Of a stretch of 64,000 nt of DNA, positions 28,912-39,568 are shown piece after piece (position 1 is the stretch's first letter; the number at the start of each line of letters is the position of its first letter). Below the pieces are notes generated by a model. It ran no database searches and was not told where the DNA came from. It saw only the letters and a program-made list of their open reading frames with translations. The stretch is taken from contig LYSY01000003.1 in assembly GCA_001657395.1 (NCBI GenBank), positions 62,001 through 126,000 on the forward strand, read 5' to 3'. This DNA comes from Rhodospirillales bacterium BBD 1991-14. Lineage in GTDB: Bacteria; Pseudomonadota; Alphaproteobacteria; Kiloniellales; Kiloniellaceae. The translations under genes were made by a program, and so were the position numbers.

Positions 28912-29742
28912 ATGTCGGGTAAGTCGCAACGCGGCACCGGCGTCCGGACCGTCACCGCCTACGCGGTGACCGCCATCGTCCTGTTGCCGGTGCTCTGGAT
29001 GGCCGGTACGTCGGTGAAGCCGCCGATCGAGTTCGTCTCCGCCTCCGTCGATCTTATCCCCAACGCGGTCACGCTGGAGCACTACCGCGCGCTGATGGAC
29101 GATGACGTCTTCGGCAAGATCGCCAACAGCCTGATCGTCACCTTCGGGGCCACGGCCCTGGCCCTGCTGGCCGGCTTTCCCGCCGCCTATGCGCTCGCAC
29201 GCCTGCAGATGCCGCGGCGCCTGGACGTCGCCTTTCTCGTCTTCGTGCTGCTGATCAAGCTGGCCCCGCCCATCGTCCTGGCCATTCCGCTCTACCAGGT
29301 GCTGCGCTCGCTGGGGCTGCTCGACACCCTGGCCGGCCTGGTGCTGGTCTATCAGGTTTATGCCCTGCCCTTTGCCATCTGGATGCTGCTGGGCTTCGTG
29401 CGTGACGTCCCCCTGAGTTACGAGGAAGCGGCGCGGATCGACGGTGCCTCGCTGATCCAGCGGCTGGCCACCATCGTCGTGCCGGTCATGGCGCCGGGCC
29501 TGGCCGCCACCGCGGTCTTCGTGATGATCCTGAGCTGGAACGAGTTCGCCTACGCTCTGCTGTTCATACAGACGCCTTCGAAATTCACTCTGCCCACCTA
29601 TATCGCCACCCTGATCACCGAGGACGAGACCTTCTGGGGGCGCCTCGCCGCCATCGGCTTCCTCGCCTCTCTGCCGATTCTGGCGATGGTCGGCCTGGTG
29701 CAGAAATGGCTGACCATGGGCTTTGCCGGCGGCCTCAAATAG
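28912..29742 (+). CDS. Carbohydrate ABC transporter permease (MalG-type)
   Basis: EEAARIDGASLIQRLATIVVPVMAPGLAATAVFVMILSWNEFAYAL. Confidence 0.93.
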   Translation: MSGKSQRGTGVRTVTAYAVTAIVLLPVLWMAGTSVKPPIEFVSASVDLIPNAVTLEHYRALMDDDVFGKIANSLIVTFGATALALLAGFPAAYALARLQMPRRLDVAFLVFVLLIKLAPPIVLAIPLYQVLRSLGLLDTLAGLVLVYQVYALPFAIWMLLGFVRDVPLSYEEAARIDGASLIQRLATIVVPVMAPGLAATAVFVMILSWNEFAYALLFIQTPSKFTLPTYIATLITEDETFWGRLAAIGFLASLPILAMVGLVQKWLTMGFAGGLK

Positions 29743-29798
29743 GCGCAGGGGCAGTCCCGAAACAGCCGCATGGACAGCCGGGGGCCGGCCCCCTATAG

Positions 29799-30824
29799 AT
29801 GACCGCCATGCGCGATTTCTGGCAGGACTCCGGCTACCATCTGCTCGAGCGGAGCGAGCGCGGCCACCTGAGGGTGACGGACGACTATCTGCGTGCCTAC
29901 TTCCGGCGCCCGGAGGTCAGCCCGGTGCCCGAATCCAACGAGGCGGAGCGGCAGCTCCACGCCGCCCTGCTGCGCAATCCGCGCGAGGCGGTCTCCGAGG
30001 AACGTCTGGCCGCGCTCGAAGATCCCGACGCGATCGAGAACTACCGCCTCGTGCTCGCCTTCCGCGACCGCCTGACGGCGGCGGACTCCCTGGAGGACTG
30101 CTACCTGCAGATCTTCCTGGCACCCGGTGGCGTGAGCCTGCCGCCGCTGTTCCTCGACCAGCTCGCCCACGTCATCGCCCGCGCGATGCTGGAGGGCGAG
30201 GAGGATGCCCTGCACGTCCGCGCGGCAGAGACCTTCTTCCGCGCCCAGCAGGTCACCATCAACGACGGCGCCATCATGGCCGCCGATGCCGAGACCGTGG
30301 AGATGTTCGCCACCACCGGCGGCTTCGGCAGCCTGGGCCGGCTGGTCGCCGAGGCCCAGACGCCGCTGCGGACCATCGAGCTGGACGTGGTCAACGAGAC
30401 CAACGCGGAGATCTACTGGGAGCGTGCCAGCCGCTACGACACGGTGCTGAACCTGAACTTCGCCGGTGCCGGCCTGGACGCCCTCTGCCGGGTCCTGGAG
30501 CGCTGGGTGAAGCACTTTCTCGACGTCGCCGTTTCCATTCAGCCGGTGCAGAAGATCAGCGACGAGCGCTGGGTCTGGCACATCGGCCTGGACGTCGAGG
30601 CGACGAAGATGCTGAACGACCTCTACAACGGGGTCGACGTCGGCGAAGGCCGCCTCGCCCGCCTGCTCTCCCTCTTCCGCATGGAATTCCAGGACCCTTC
30701 GGTGGTCGCCCCCGGCATCGCCGGACGCCCGGTCTACCTGGCCCTGGCCATGACCGAGTCGGGCCAGCTGCGCCTGAAGCCCCAGAACCTGCTGGTCAAC
30801 CTGCCGCTGGCCGAGCGCGCCTGA
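29799..30824 (+). CDS. Conserved hypothetical protein (possibly DUF6352 family)
   Basis: 341 aa full-length ORF in coding-like frame (MRDFWQDSGYHLLERSERGHLRVTDDYLRAYFRRPEV...). Family assigned from memory, not searched. Confidence 0.7.
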   Translation: MTAMRDFWQDSGYHLLERSERGHLRVTDDYLRAYFRRPEVSPVPESNEAERQLHAALLRNPREAVSEERLAALEDPDAIENYRLVLAFRDRLTAADSLEDCYLQIFLAPGGVSLPPLFLDQLAHVIARAMLEGEEDALHVRAAETFFRAQQVTINDGAIMAADAETVEMFATTGGFGSLGRLVAEAQTPLRTIELDVVNETNAEIYWERASRYDTVLNLNFAGAGLDALCRVLERWVKHFLDVAVSIQPVQKISDERWVWHIGLDVEATKMLNDLYNGVDVGEGRLARLLSLFRMEFQDPSVVAPGIAGRPVYLALAMTESGQLRLKPQNLLVNLPLAERA

Positions 30825-30864
30825 GTCCCGTACCCGGCGGCTCCCGCCCCTGGGGACCTGCCTC

Positions 30865-31914
30865 TCAGTGCAGGTCGCGCAGCCGGGCGATGCGGTCCTC
30901 CACCGCCGGATGGGTGGCAAACAGCGGCCCGGCATCGCGGCCGAAGTTGCGCAGCGGATTGGCGATGAAGAGATGCTGGATCGCCCGGTTGGCCCCCTCG
31001 TAGCGCAGGCTGCTGCCGCCGATCTTCTCTAGCGCTCCGATCAATCCCAGGGGGTTGCGCGTCAGCTTCACAGCGGTGGCGTCGGCCATGTATTCACGCT
31101 GGCGCGAGATGGCCATCTGGACAAGGCGTGCTACGACAGGCGCCAGGATCGCAAAGAGCAGCAGGACCACCAGCGCGATGGCGGCGGCACCGCCGCCTTT
31201 GCGGCCGCCGCGGCCCCGGCTGACGCCCCGGCCGGCTCCGTGCCCGGCGAACCGCAGACTGCGCAGCGCGGCGTCGGACACCAGGGCGATGAGCCCGACC
31301 AGCACGCCGACGGCCGTGGCGTAGCGGATATCGTTGTTGGCGATGTGGCTCATCTCGTGCGCCACCACACCCTGCAGCTCGCTGCGGTCCAACGTGTCCA
31401 GCAGGCCGCGGGTCACGGCGATCGCCGCGTTCTCGGGTTTCAGGCCGGTGGCGAAGGCGTTGAGCGCGGGCGTGTCGATGAAGGCGACGCGCGGCTTCGG
31501 CAGCCCGGCGGCCAGCGCCATCTCCTCGACCACGTTGTGCAGCTGCGGCGCCTCGTCATAGCGCACCTCGCGTGCGCCGGCGAGGCCCAGCACGATCCGG
31601 TCGCCACGGGTCAGGGCGACCAGGATCGCCAGCCCGCTGGCGACAGCCATGATGGCGGCGCCGCGCAGCCCCCAGGCGCTGAAGTCCCAACTGCCGGGAT
31701 GCCAGGGCTCAAGCTGCGACGGCGGCGTATAGCTGCTTGGAGCCGCCGGCCCGAGGGTCTGGACCTCCCACGCCCAGCCGACGACGTAGCCCAGAACGAG
31801 GCCGACGGACGCCAGGATCAGACAGAGCCAGACGGTGTTCCAGGCATTGCGGCGAATCGCGGCGTGAAAGTCGGTGCGCGCAAGCCCCGGGGCGCGCGGC
31901 ATCGGGCTGCCCAT
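30865..31914 (-). CDS. M48 family metallopeptidase (HtpX-like)
   Basis: GVVAHEMSHIANNDIRYATAVGVLVGLIAL, TM segments, REYMADATAVKLTRNP. Confidence 0.92.
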   Translation of the reverse strand: MGSPMPRAPGLARTDFHAAIRRNAWNTVWLCLILASVGLVLGYVVGWAWEVQTLGPAAPSSYTPPSQLEPWHPGSWDFSAWGLRGAAIMAVASGLAILVALTRGDRIVLGLAGAREVRYDEAPQLHNVVEEMALAAGLPKPRVAFIDTPALNAFATGLKPENAAIAVTRGLLDTLDRSELQGVVAHEMSHIANNDIRYATAVGVLVGLIALVSDAALRSLRFAGHGAGRGVSRGRGGRKGGGAAAIALVVLLLFAILAPVVARLVQMAISRQREYMADATAVKLTRNPLGLIGALEKIGGSSLRYEGANRAIQHLFIANPLRNFGRDAGPLFATHPAVEDRIARLRDLH

Positions 31915-31918
31915 GACG

Positions 31919-32491
31919 CTAGCGCAGATCCACCTTTACCGGTTCGCGCGCTTCGTCGGGGATCTCGAAGTAGGTCGACCTGCCGAATCCGAAACGCTGG
32001 GCGATGAGATTGGACGGAAAGGCCTCGACGGCGGTGTTCAGGCTCATCGCCGAGTCGTTGTAGTGCTGCCGGGCGAAGGCGATCTTGTTTTCCGTCGTCG
32101 ACAGCTCCTCCTGAAGGTCCGCGACGTTCTGGTTGGAACGCAACTCAGGATAGGACTCGGCCAGCGCGAAGAGCTTGCCCATGGCGGCGGTCAGCATGCC
32201 CTCGGCGGCGATGCTGGCCTCGCGCCCCTGATCGCGCGCCGCGACCGCGCTGTTGCGTGCTTCGATCACCCGGGTCAGGGTTTCCTGTTCGTAGGACAGG
32301 TAGTCCTTCACCACTTCCACGAGGTTGGGAATCAGGTCGCTGCGCCGGCGCAGTTGCACGTCGATCTGCGACCATGCGGCTTCGACCTTGTTCCGCAGTG
32401 ACACCAGCTTGTTGTAGAGCAGGACCACGATCAGCGCCGCCGCAACAGCCAGACCGACGATCACGAGCAGGACCACAGTAAGTTCGCTCAC
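31919..32491 (-). CDS. lemA: LemA family protein
   Basis: YNKLVSLRNKVEAAWSQIDVQLRRRSDLIPNLVEVVKDYLSYEQETLTRV; likely GTG start at 32491. Confidence 0.94.
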   Translation of the reverse strand: MSELTVVLLVIVGLAVAAALIVVLLYNKLVSLRNKVEAAWSQIDVQLRRRSDLIPNLVEVVKDYLSYEQETLTRVIEARNSAVAARDQGREASIAAEGMLTAAMGKLFALAESYPELRSNQNVADLQEELSTTENKIAFARQHYNDSAMSLNTAVEAFPSNLIAQRFGFGRSTYFEIPDEAREPVKVDLR

Positions 32492-32754
32492 AGCCTGATT
32501 CCCCCCAAAAGGCATTGTGCGGCTGCAACTATAGCGTCAAGCGGCAGGCGGGCCCAAGCGCGGCCTCTCGGGTCTGCCGGAACGGCCCCTTCGAACGACC
32601 GGCCCCCGGCGCAAAGCCTGGTGGCGGTGCCTGCTGCAAAAACGGCCAGGAGGGGCCGGCGCAGCCGCACGTCACGGCCCTGCGGACGCAAAGGCGCGGA
32701 AACCCGCCCTTGCGGCTGCCCGGATACCCGAAAGATCACCCCAGCCAAGGCATG

Positions 32755-32770
32755 TTAACGCCTTCTTAAC
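32755..32770. promoter_or_regulatory. CtrA-type box upstream of nrdJ
   Basis: TTAA-CGCCTTC-TTAAC, exact TTAA-N7-TTAAC. Confidence 0.6.
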
Positions 32771-32834
32771 GCAAAATATGGTGACCTCAGGCACATGTTG
32801 TGGTTTAATGACTGTTCGTCACAAGATATGGCAA
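32769..32834. promoter_or_regulatory. Two NrdR-box-like motifs (32769-32784 and 32819-32834) upstream of nrdJ
   Basis: acgCAAAATATGGtga and tcaCAAGATATGGcaa, exactly 50 bp apart; each 8/10 to CwAtATaTwG. Confidence 0.55.
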
Positions 32835-32979
32835 ATCCTGAGGATTTGCGGGGTTTTCGGGGGGAAACGGCGGTCTTGAGGCTGCTGTTTCTGTCTGGTT
32901 TCCCGGACTCCCTGAACCCGGCGCCACTTGGGGCGAATGCAGGGCCAACTGACAAGAAAAAGAGACTGGAGATTACCGC

Positions 32980-35900
32980 ATGCGGGTTGCGCGTCGTTTT
33001 ACGGAAACTGGCAGTGACGTCTATGAGAGGATCGAGTTTCGCCGGACGTCGAGCGAGATCCGCAACCCCGATGGATCCCTGGTGTTCCGCGCCGAGGATA
33101 TCGAGGTCCCGTCGAGCTGGTCGCAGGTCGCCTGCGATATCCTGGCGCAGAAGTACTTCCGCAAGCGCGGCCTGCCGCTGAAGTCCAAGCCGGTTCCCGA
33201 GGACAACGTCCCGGCCTGGCTGTGGCGCTCCGAGCCCGATCACGAGGCCATGGCCGACATCGCCGAGGACGAGCGCTTCATCGGCGAGACCTCCGCCAAG
33301 CAGGTCTTTCACCGCCTCGCCGGCACCTGGGCCTACTGGGGCTGGAAGGGCGGCTACTTCGACGCCGAAGAGGACGCGCGCGCCTACTACGACGAAATGC
33401 GCTACATGCTCGCCAAGCAGATGGCCGCGCCGAACTCCCCGCAGTGGTTCAACACCGGCCTGCACTGGGCCTACGGCATCGACGGGCCGAGCCAGGGCCA
33501 CCACTACGTCGACTTCTCCACCGGTGAGCTGACCCGCGCGCGCAGCGCTTACGAGCATCCCCAGCCCCATGCCTGCTTCATCCAGTCGGTCAACGACGAC
33601 CTGGTGAACGACAACGGCATCATGGATCTCTGGGTGCGTGAGGCGCGGCTGTTCAAGTACGGCTCCGGCACCGGCACCAACTTCTCTTCGCTGCGCGGCG
33701 CGGACGAACCGCTGGCCGGCGGCGGCAAGTCCTCCGGCCTGATGTCCTTCCTGAAGATCGGTGACCGGGCCGCCGGCGCCATCAAATCAGGCGGCACCAC
33801 GCGCCGCGCCGCCAAGATGGTGACCGTCGACCTCGACCATCCGGACATCGAGGACTACATCAACTGGAAGGTCGTCGAGGAGCAGAAGGTGGCCGCCCTG
33901 GTGACCGGCTCCAAGCTCTGCGACAAGCACCTCAATGCCATCATGCGCGCCTGCCACGGGTTTAAGGGCAACGAGAGCGCCGAACAGGCCGACGCCTTCG
34001 ACCCCAAGAAGAACGCTCCGCTGAAAGCCGCCATGCGGGCCGCCCGCGCGGCCATGGTGCCGGAGAACTACGTCGCCCGCGTCATTCAGTTCGCCCAGCA
34101 GGGCTTCACCTCCATCGACTTCAAGACCTACGACACCGACTGGGATTCCGACGCCTACCTCACGGTCTCCGGCCAGAACTCCAACAACTCGGTGCGGGTA
34201 CCCAACACCTTCATCGAGGCGGTACTGAACGACGACCCCTGGAGCCTGATCCGCCGCACCGACGGCGCCGTGCACAAGAAGGTGAAGGCGCGCGAACTCT
34301 GGGAGCAGATCTCCTACGCCGCCTGGGCCTGTGCCGATCCGGGCATGCAGTACGACACCACCATCAACGAGTGGCACACCTGCCCCACCTCCGGGCGCAT
34401 CAACGGGTCCAACCCCTGCTCGGAGTACATGTTCCTCGACGACACCGCCTGCAACCTGGCCTCGCTGAACCTCATGGCCTTCCGCGGCACGGGTGACGCC
34501 TTCGAGACCGAAGCCTATGAGCACGCGGTGCGCCTCTGGACCCTGACGCTGGAAATCGCGGTGCTGATGGCGCAGTTCCCCTCCGCCGAGATCGCCCAGC
34601 GCTCCTACGACTTCCGCACCCTCGGCCTCGGCTACGCCAACCTCGGCGGGCTCCTGATGGCCTCCGGCATCGCCTACGATTCCGACGAGGGCCGCGCCCT
34701 GGCGGCGGCGCTGACCGCGATCATGACCGGCGTGTCCTACGCCACCTCGGCGGAGATGGCCGAAGAGCTGGGCGCCTTCCCGCGCTACGCGGAAAACGCT
34801 GAGCACATGCTCCGCGTGATCCGCAACCACCGCCGCGCCGCCTACGGCCAGCGGGCCAGCTACGAGGATCTCTCCATCGCGCCGGTGCCGCTGGAAGGCA
34901 CGGCCTGCCCGGACAAGAGTCTGATCAAGGCAGCGAAGAAAGCCTGGGACCGGGCGCTGGAGCTGGGCAAGCGCAGCGGCTACCGCAACGCCCAGGCCAC
35001 GGTCATCGCACCCACCGGCACCATCGGCCTGGTGATGGACTGCGACACCACCGGCATCGAGCCCGACTTCGCCATCGTGAAGTTCAAGAAGCTGGCCGGC
35101 GGCGGCTACTTCAAGATCATCAACCGCACAGTGCCGGAGGCGCTGCGCACCCTTGGCTACGGGGAGATGGAGATCGAAAGCATCATCCGCCACGCCGTCG
35201 GCCACGGCACCCTGGCGGACGCCCCGGGCATCAACCATGACCGCCTGAAGGAAAAGGGCTTCACCGAGGCGGCGCTGCAGGCCCTGGAAGCGAGCCTCGC
35301 CTCGGCCTTCGACATCAAGTTCGCCTTCAACAAGTGGACGCTGGGCGAGGAGTTCTGCGTCAAGGCGCTGGGCTTCTCGGCGGCGGAGATGGACGAGGTC
35401 TCCTTCGACATGCTCGCCGCCCTCGGCTTCACCCGGGACGAGGTCAACGCCGCCAACGCCTACTGCTGCGGCGCCATGACCCTGGAGGGTGCGCCGGGCC
35501 TGAAGAGCGAGCACCTGCCGGTCTTCGACTGCGCCAACCCCTGCGGGCGCCACGGCAAGCGTTTCCTCTCCGTCGACAGTCACATCCGCATGATGGCCGC
35601 GGCCCAGCCCTTCATCTCCGGCGCCATCTCCAAGACCATCAACATGCCCGGCGCCGCAACGGTGGAGGACTGCAAGCAGGCCTACATGCTGTCCTGGCGC
35701 CTCGGCCTGAAGGCCAACGCGCTCTACCGCGACGGCTCCAAGCTGTCGCAGCCGCTGGCGGCCAACCTGCTGGACGACATCGCCGAGGACGACGCCGAAC
35801 CGCTGGCCGAGCAGCTCGCCGAGGCCTCCGGCCCGCAGCGCGCGCAGATCGTCGCGGAGCGGATCATCGAGCGCATCGTCGAACGCAGCCAGGACCGCAA

Positions 35901-36693
35901 GCGCCTGCCGCAGCGCCGCAAGGGCTACACCCAGAAGGCCATCGTCGGCGGCCACAAGGTCTATCTGCGCACCGGCGAATACGAAGACGGCTCGGTCGGC
36001 GAGATCTTCATCGACATGCACAAGGAAGGCGCGGCCTTCCGCAGCCTGATGAACAACTTCGCCATCGCGATCTCCATCGGCCTGCAGTACGGCGTGCCGC
36101 TGGAGGAGTTCGTCGAGGCCTATACCTTCACGCGTTTCGAACCCTCGGGCATGGTCGAAGGCAACGATGCCATCAAGATGTCGACCTCCGTGCTCGATTA
36201 CATTTTCCGGGAGCTGGCCATTTCCTATCTTGGCCGCAACGACCTGGCCCATGTGGAACCGTCCGACATCAAGCCGGACGCCGTGGGTCAGGGCGATGGT
36301 CAGGGCGACCTGCCGGAGGCCGCGGTGGCGGAGACCGTCCGCCGCTACGCCTCGACCGGCTATGTCCGCAGCCAGCTTCTGGTCGTGAACGGTGGCGCCG
36401 CAAACGGCGCGACCGGTGTATCGGGGTCCCTGGGCGCAGCCGCCCAGGCCCAGGCACCGGTCGCATCGAACGGCGCGACCCAAGAGCTCGTCGGCTCCGC
36501 AGGCTCCGCCGAAGCCGTTGCCGTCGAGGCCACAGTCATCCGCGAGGTCGATACCCGCCTTGACCGCGTCCGCGAGGCGCGGATGAAGGGCTACGAGGGC
36601 GACTCCTGCGGCGACTGCGGCAATTTTACCCTGGTGCGCAATGGCACGTGCCTCAAGTGCGCAACCTGCGGCAGCACCAGTGGCTGCTCATGA
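32980..36693 (+). CDS. nrdJ: Vitamin B12-dependent (class II) ribonucleoside-diphosphate reductase
   Basis: 1237 aa; [52 protein letters not shown]-terminal [28 protein letters not shown]. Confidence 0.97.
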   Translation: MRVARRFTETGSDVYERIEFRRTSSEIRNPDGSLVFRAEDIEVPSSWSQVACDILAQKYFRKRGLPLKSKPVPEDNVPAWLWRSEPDHEAMADIAEDERFIGETSAKQVFHRLAGTWAYWGWKGGYFDAEEDARAYYDEMRYMLAKQMAAPNSPQWFNTGLHWAYGIDGPSQGHHYVDFSTGELTRARSAYEHPQPHACFIQSVNDDLVNDNGIMDLWVREARLFKYGSGTGTNFSSLRGADEPLAGGGKSSGLMSFLKIGDRAAGAIKSGGTTRRAAKMVTVDLDHPDIEDYINWKVVEEQKVAALVTGSKLCDKHLNAIMRACHGFKGNESAEQADAFDPKKNAPLKAAMRAARAAMVPENYVARVIQFAQQGFTSIDFKTYDTDWDSDAYLTVSGQNSNNSVRVPNTFIEAVLNDDPWSLIRRTDGAVHKKVKARELWEQISYAAWACADPGMQYDTTINEWHTCPTSGRINGSNPCSEYMFLDDTACNLASLNLMAFRGTGDAFETEAYEHAVRLWTLTLEIAVLMAQFPSAEIAQRSYDFRTLGLGYANLGGLLMASGIAYDSDEGRALAAALTAIMTGVSYATSAEMAEELGAFPRYAENAEHMLRVIRNHRRAAYGQRASYEDLSIAPVPLEGTACPDKSLIKAAKKAWDRALELGKRSGYRNAQATVIAPTGTIGLVMDCDTTGIEPDFAIVKFKKLAGGGYFKIINRTVPEALRTLGYGEMEIESIIRHAVGHGTLADAPGINHDRLKEKGFTEAALQALEASLASAFDIKFAFNKWTLGEEFCVKALGFSAAEMDEVSFDMLAALGFTRDEVNAANAYCCGAMTLEGAPGLKSEHLPVFDCANPCGRHGKRFLSVDSHIRMMAAAQPFISGAISKTINMPGAATVEDCKQAYMLSWRLGLKANALYRDGSKLSQPLAANLLDDIAEDDAEPLAEQLAEASGPQRAQIVAERIIERIVERSQDRKRLPQRRKGYTQKAIVGGHKVYLRTGEYEDGSVGEIFIDMHKEGAAFRSLMNNFAIAISIGLQYGVPLEEFVEAYTFTRFEPSGMVEGNDAIKMSTSVLDYIFRELAISYLGRNDLAHVEPSDIKPDAVGQGDGQGDLPEAAVAETVRRYASTGYVRSQLLVVNGGAANGATGVSGSLGAAAQAQAPVASNGATQELVGSAGSAEAVAVEATVIREVDTRLDRVREARMKGYEGDSCGDCGNFTLVRNGTCLKCATCGSTSGCS

Positions 36694-36768
36694 GGAGTGG
36701 CTCGACAGTAACTCAGGTAGAGCCTCCTACCTGTATGACTCACGTCTGAGTTCTCCCTGTGAACTTGA

Positions 36769-36803
36769 GGGGTGCCCGCGGCGGCGGCACCCCGCTCTTT
36801 TTT
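36769..36803 (+). terminator. Intrinsic terminator after nrdJ
   Basis: GGGGTGCC...GGCACCCC stem followed by GCTCTTTTTT. Confidence 0.88.
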
Positions 36804-37053
36804 CAGGCCGCAAGTTTACGAGCTGCGGGCCGGGCCGCGCAGTCCGCCGCACCGCTTCGCAACGACAGCGTGAAATCGGGCCGGCTTACCCCACATAAGC
36901 GACTTTCCCGCCGCGGGATTTGAACCTTCACGGTGCTCCTGGCAACTTACAGGGAACTGCCCGGCTGTTCCGGTTGGCCGCAGCCGTTTCATGATGTCGC
37001 CGCAATTCTGCGCAATGCTTTCCGTGCCTCGCGTTCCTGAAAAGGCTCCCACC

Positions 37054-38841
37054 ATGAGCGATCCTTACGAAACCCGGGAAGATCTGCCCCGATCCTGGGC
37101 CGGCGTTTTTGTCGGCGTCGGCCTGGTCTGTGGCCTCGGTGCCTTCGTCCTGACCGAGGAGATCGATGCCTGGGTCTGGCAGTCTGCCCCGACCTTCGCC
37201 CTGCTGATCACGGGCCTGGCCTTCTGTCTGTCGGTGAACCCGCAGCGCTGGCTGCCGGCTGCCCTGGGGACCCTCGCGCTCGGCCTGCTGCTGGGCATCC
37301 TCGGCACCACCTTGCTGGAACGCTTCGGGCCCGGTGCCGACCGCTGGCCGGAGATGCCGACCGCCAGGGTTCTCGCCCTTTATCTGATCGTGGCGCAAAT
37401 CGCCCTGCCGTTCTTCCAAACCTGGCAGGAACGGGAGCAGGAAAGCGCACTCGAGGGGGGCCGCTTCAGCTTCCCCTACCAGCGCCTCTTCGCCCATGCC
37501 TGGAACAACACTCTGATCGTCGCCCTCAGCCTGGCCTTCGCCGGCCTGCTGTGGATCCTGCTCTGGCTTTTCGCCGCGCTCTTCGATCTCGTAGGCATCG
37601 AGTGGTTCAGCGACCTGATCGGCGAGCCCGCCTTCTTCTGGCCGGCGACCACCATTGCGATCGCCTTCGGCGTCTATGCCGGACGCGACTACCACCGGGT
37701 GGTGGTTGCCCTGCGCCGCATCGTCTTCAGCCTCTTCTCGGTGCTGACCCCGCTGTTCCTGCTGCTCTCCCTCGGCTTCCTGCTGGCGCTGGTCTTCGGC
37801 GGCTTCGAGAAGATGACCACCGTGGTCAGCGCGGCAACCACCCTGGTCGCCCTCCTTGTCCTCGGCGTCGTGCTTCTGAACGCGGTCCTGCGCGACGGCA
37901 GCGCGGCCAGCGAGCCCGGCCGCGCCTTGAACCTCTGCGCTGTCGCCCTGGCCCCGGCGCTGGCGCTGCTCTGCGGCTTTGCCCTCTATGCCGTGGTTCT
38001 GCGTATCGGACAGTACGGCCTGACGCCGGACCGCATCTGGATCGCCGTCACCGCCGGCGTGCTGATGCTTTACGCCCTGGCCTACCTGCTGTCTCTCATC
38101 GCGCGGGAGCGCTGGATGGCGGTCAGCCGCCAGGCCAACATCTGGATCTCCGTTCTGGTGGCCCTGACCGCCATCGCCCTGCAGACGCCCTGGGGCGACC
38201 CCTACCGCGTGAGCGCCGAGAGCCAGTACCAGCGCCTGGCCGGCGGCGCCGTCGACCCCGCGCTCTTCGACTACGGCTTCCTGAAGTTCAATCTCGGCGA
38301 CCACGGGGAAGCGACCCTGGAGCGGATCGCCGGGGACGCCGGCGTGGCCGACGCGGCGGTGGTTGCCGAACAGCTCGCGGCTCTCGCAACGGCCGAGACC
38401 CGCTGGCAGTGGCGCCAGCCCGGTCAGCAGCAGGTCCGCCAGCAATCGGTCCGCGAAACCCTGAGCAATCCGGACCGTGTGACGCTTGTTCCGGCCGACC
38501 TGGCGATCCCCGAAGATCTCCACACCGACTGGCTGCACGGCGTGGTCGGGCGCTGCGGCCGGCAGGACGGGCAGGAGTGCATGCTGACCGCCATCGATCT
38601 CACCGAGGGCGAGGGCCTGGAGTACGTACTGGCCCTGCGCGGCGACAACATGGCCCCGATCATGCATCTGTTCGAGCGGCGCCTGGAGGGTGACGGCTGG
38701 GCCTCGACCTTCATCCCGGTCAGCGCCGAAGCCGTCACGTTCTGGTCCGACTTCGCGGTCGGGCGGATCGACGCCGTCCCCCCGGCCCACAGGGACCTGA
38801 AGGTGGGCGACCAGGTCATTCCCCTGCGCCGCCATCCATGA
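37054..38841 (+). CDS. DUF4153-type multi-pass membrane protein
   Basis: Many TM helices (AGVFVGVGLVCGLGAF... PYQRLFAHAWNNTLIVALSLAFAGLLWILLWLFAALFDLVGI). Confidence 0.8.
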   Translation: MSDPYETREDLPRSWAGVFVGVGLVCGLGAFVLTEEIDAWVWQSAPTFALLITGLAFCLSVNPQRWLPAALGTLALGLLLGILGTTLLERFGPGADRWPEMPTARVLALYLIVAQIALPFFQTWQEREQESALEGGRFSFPYQRLFAHAWNNTLIVALSLAFAGLLWILLWLFAALFDLVGIEWFSDLIGEPAFFWPATTIAIAFGVYAGRDYHRVVVALRRIVFSLFSVLTPLFLLLSLGFLLALVFGGFEKMTTVVSAATTLVALLVLGVVLLNAVLRDGSAASEPGRALNLCAVALAPALALLCGFALYAVVLRIGQYGLTPDRIWIAVTAGVLMLYALAYLLSLIARERWMAVSRQANIWISVLVALTAIALQTPWGDPYRVSAESQYQRLAGGAVDPALFDYGFLKFNLGDHGEATLERIAGDAGVADAAVVAEQLAALATAETRWQWRQPGQQQVRQQSVRETLSNPDRVTLVPADLAIPEDLHTDWLHGVVGRCGRQDGQECMLTAIDLTEGEGLEYVLALRGDNMAPIMHLFERRLEGDGWASTFIPVSAEAVTFWSDFAVGRIDAVPPAHRDLKVGDQVIPLRRHP

Positions 38842-39017
38842 GGGCTCTGAACGCCCGCTCCGGGGCGATCAGCGGGCTTGTGGCCGGATGAGCGGCAGCG
38901 CTATGCTCCCGCCCCGGCGCGGGAGCCTCGGGACCAACCCGCAGCCCCGGACCGGCCCCAACACCACCCCTCATCACACGACATAGTCTCAAGCAATCAT
39001 TTCGGAGGAAACGCCCC

Positions 39018-39485
39018 ATGGCTGGACAGATTGACGCCCGCCTTGCCGAACTCGGCATCGACGTACCGGAAGCCTCTACGCCCGTCGCCAACTACGTCGG
39101 CTACGTGCAGACCGGCAACCTGGTCTTCGTTTCCGGCCAGGTCACGCTCAAGGACGGCAGCCCGCAGTACCTGGGCAAGCTGGGGGACTCGATCTCCCTG
39201 GAAGACGGCCAGGCCGCGGCCCGGCTCTGCGCCATCAACATCATTGCCCAGGTGAAGGCCGCCTGCGGCGGCGACCTCGACCGCGTCCAGCGTGTGGTGA
39301 AGCTGACCGGCTTCGTCAACTCCACGCCCGACTTCACCGATCAGCCCAAGGTGGTGAACGGCGCTTCCGACCTGATGGTGGAGGTCTTCGGCGACAAGGG
39401 GCGCCATGCCCGCGCTGCGGTCTCCGCCGGCGCCCTGCCCATCGGCGTCGCCGTCGAGGTCGAAGCGGTGGTCGAGATCGCCTGA
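39018..39485 (+). CDS. RidA family protein
   Basis: YVQTGNLVFVSGQVTLKDGSPQYLGKLGDSISLEDGQAAARLCAINIIAQVKAACGGDLDRVQRVVKLTGFVNSTPDF. Confidence 0.93.
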   Translation: MAGQIDARLAELGIDVPEASTPVANYVGYVQTGNLVFVSGQVTLKDGSPQYLGKLGDSISLEDGQAAARLCAINIIAQVKAACGGDLDRVQRVVKLTGFVNSTPDFTDQPKVVNGASDLMVEVFGDKGRHARAAVSAGALPIGVAVEVEAVVEIA

Positions 39486-39568
39486 GGCGCTAGAGCAGCC
39501 ACACCGGGTTCAGGCAAGGCCGATGCGGCGCTTGACCTGGGCCCGGGGCGGCGCGACAAAGTAACGCC

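Noticed and set aside
29780-29793. GGGGGCCGGCCCCC palindrome before the conserved hypothetical gene
   Set aside because: Perfect 14-bp palindrome, but low complexity in a GC-rich background; no U-tract or second copy seen.
32520-32979. Cobalamin riboswitch upstream of nrdJ
   Set aside because: I could not find a B12-box-like sequence or the expected architecture; a covariance search would be decisive.
33787-36483. 898-aa minus-strand ORF
   Set aside because: Antisense shadow of nrdJ.
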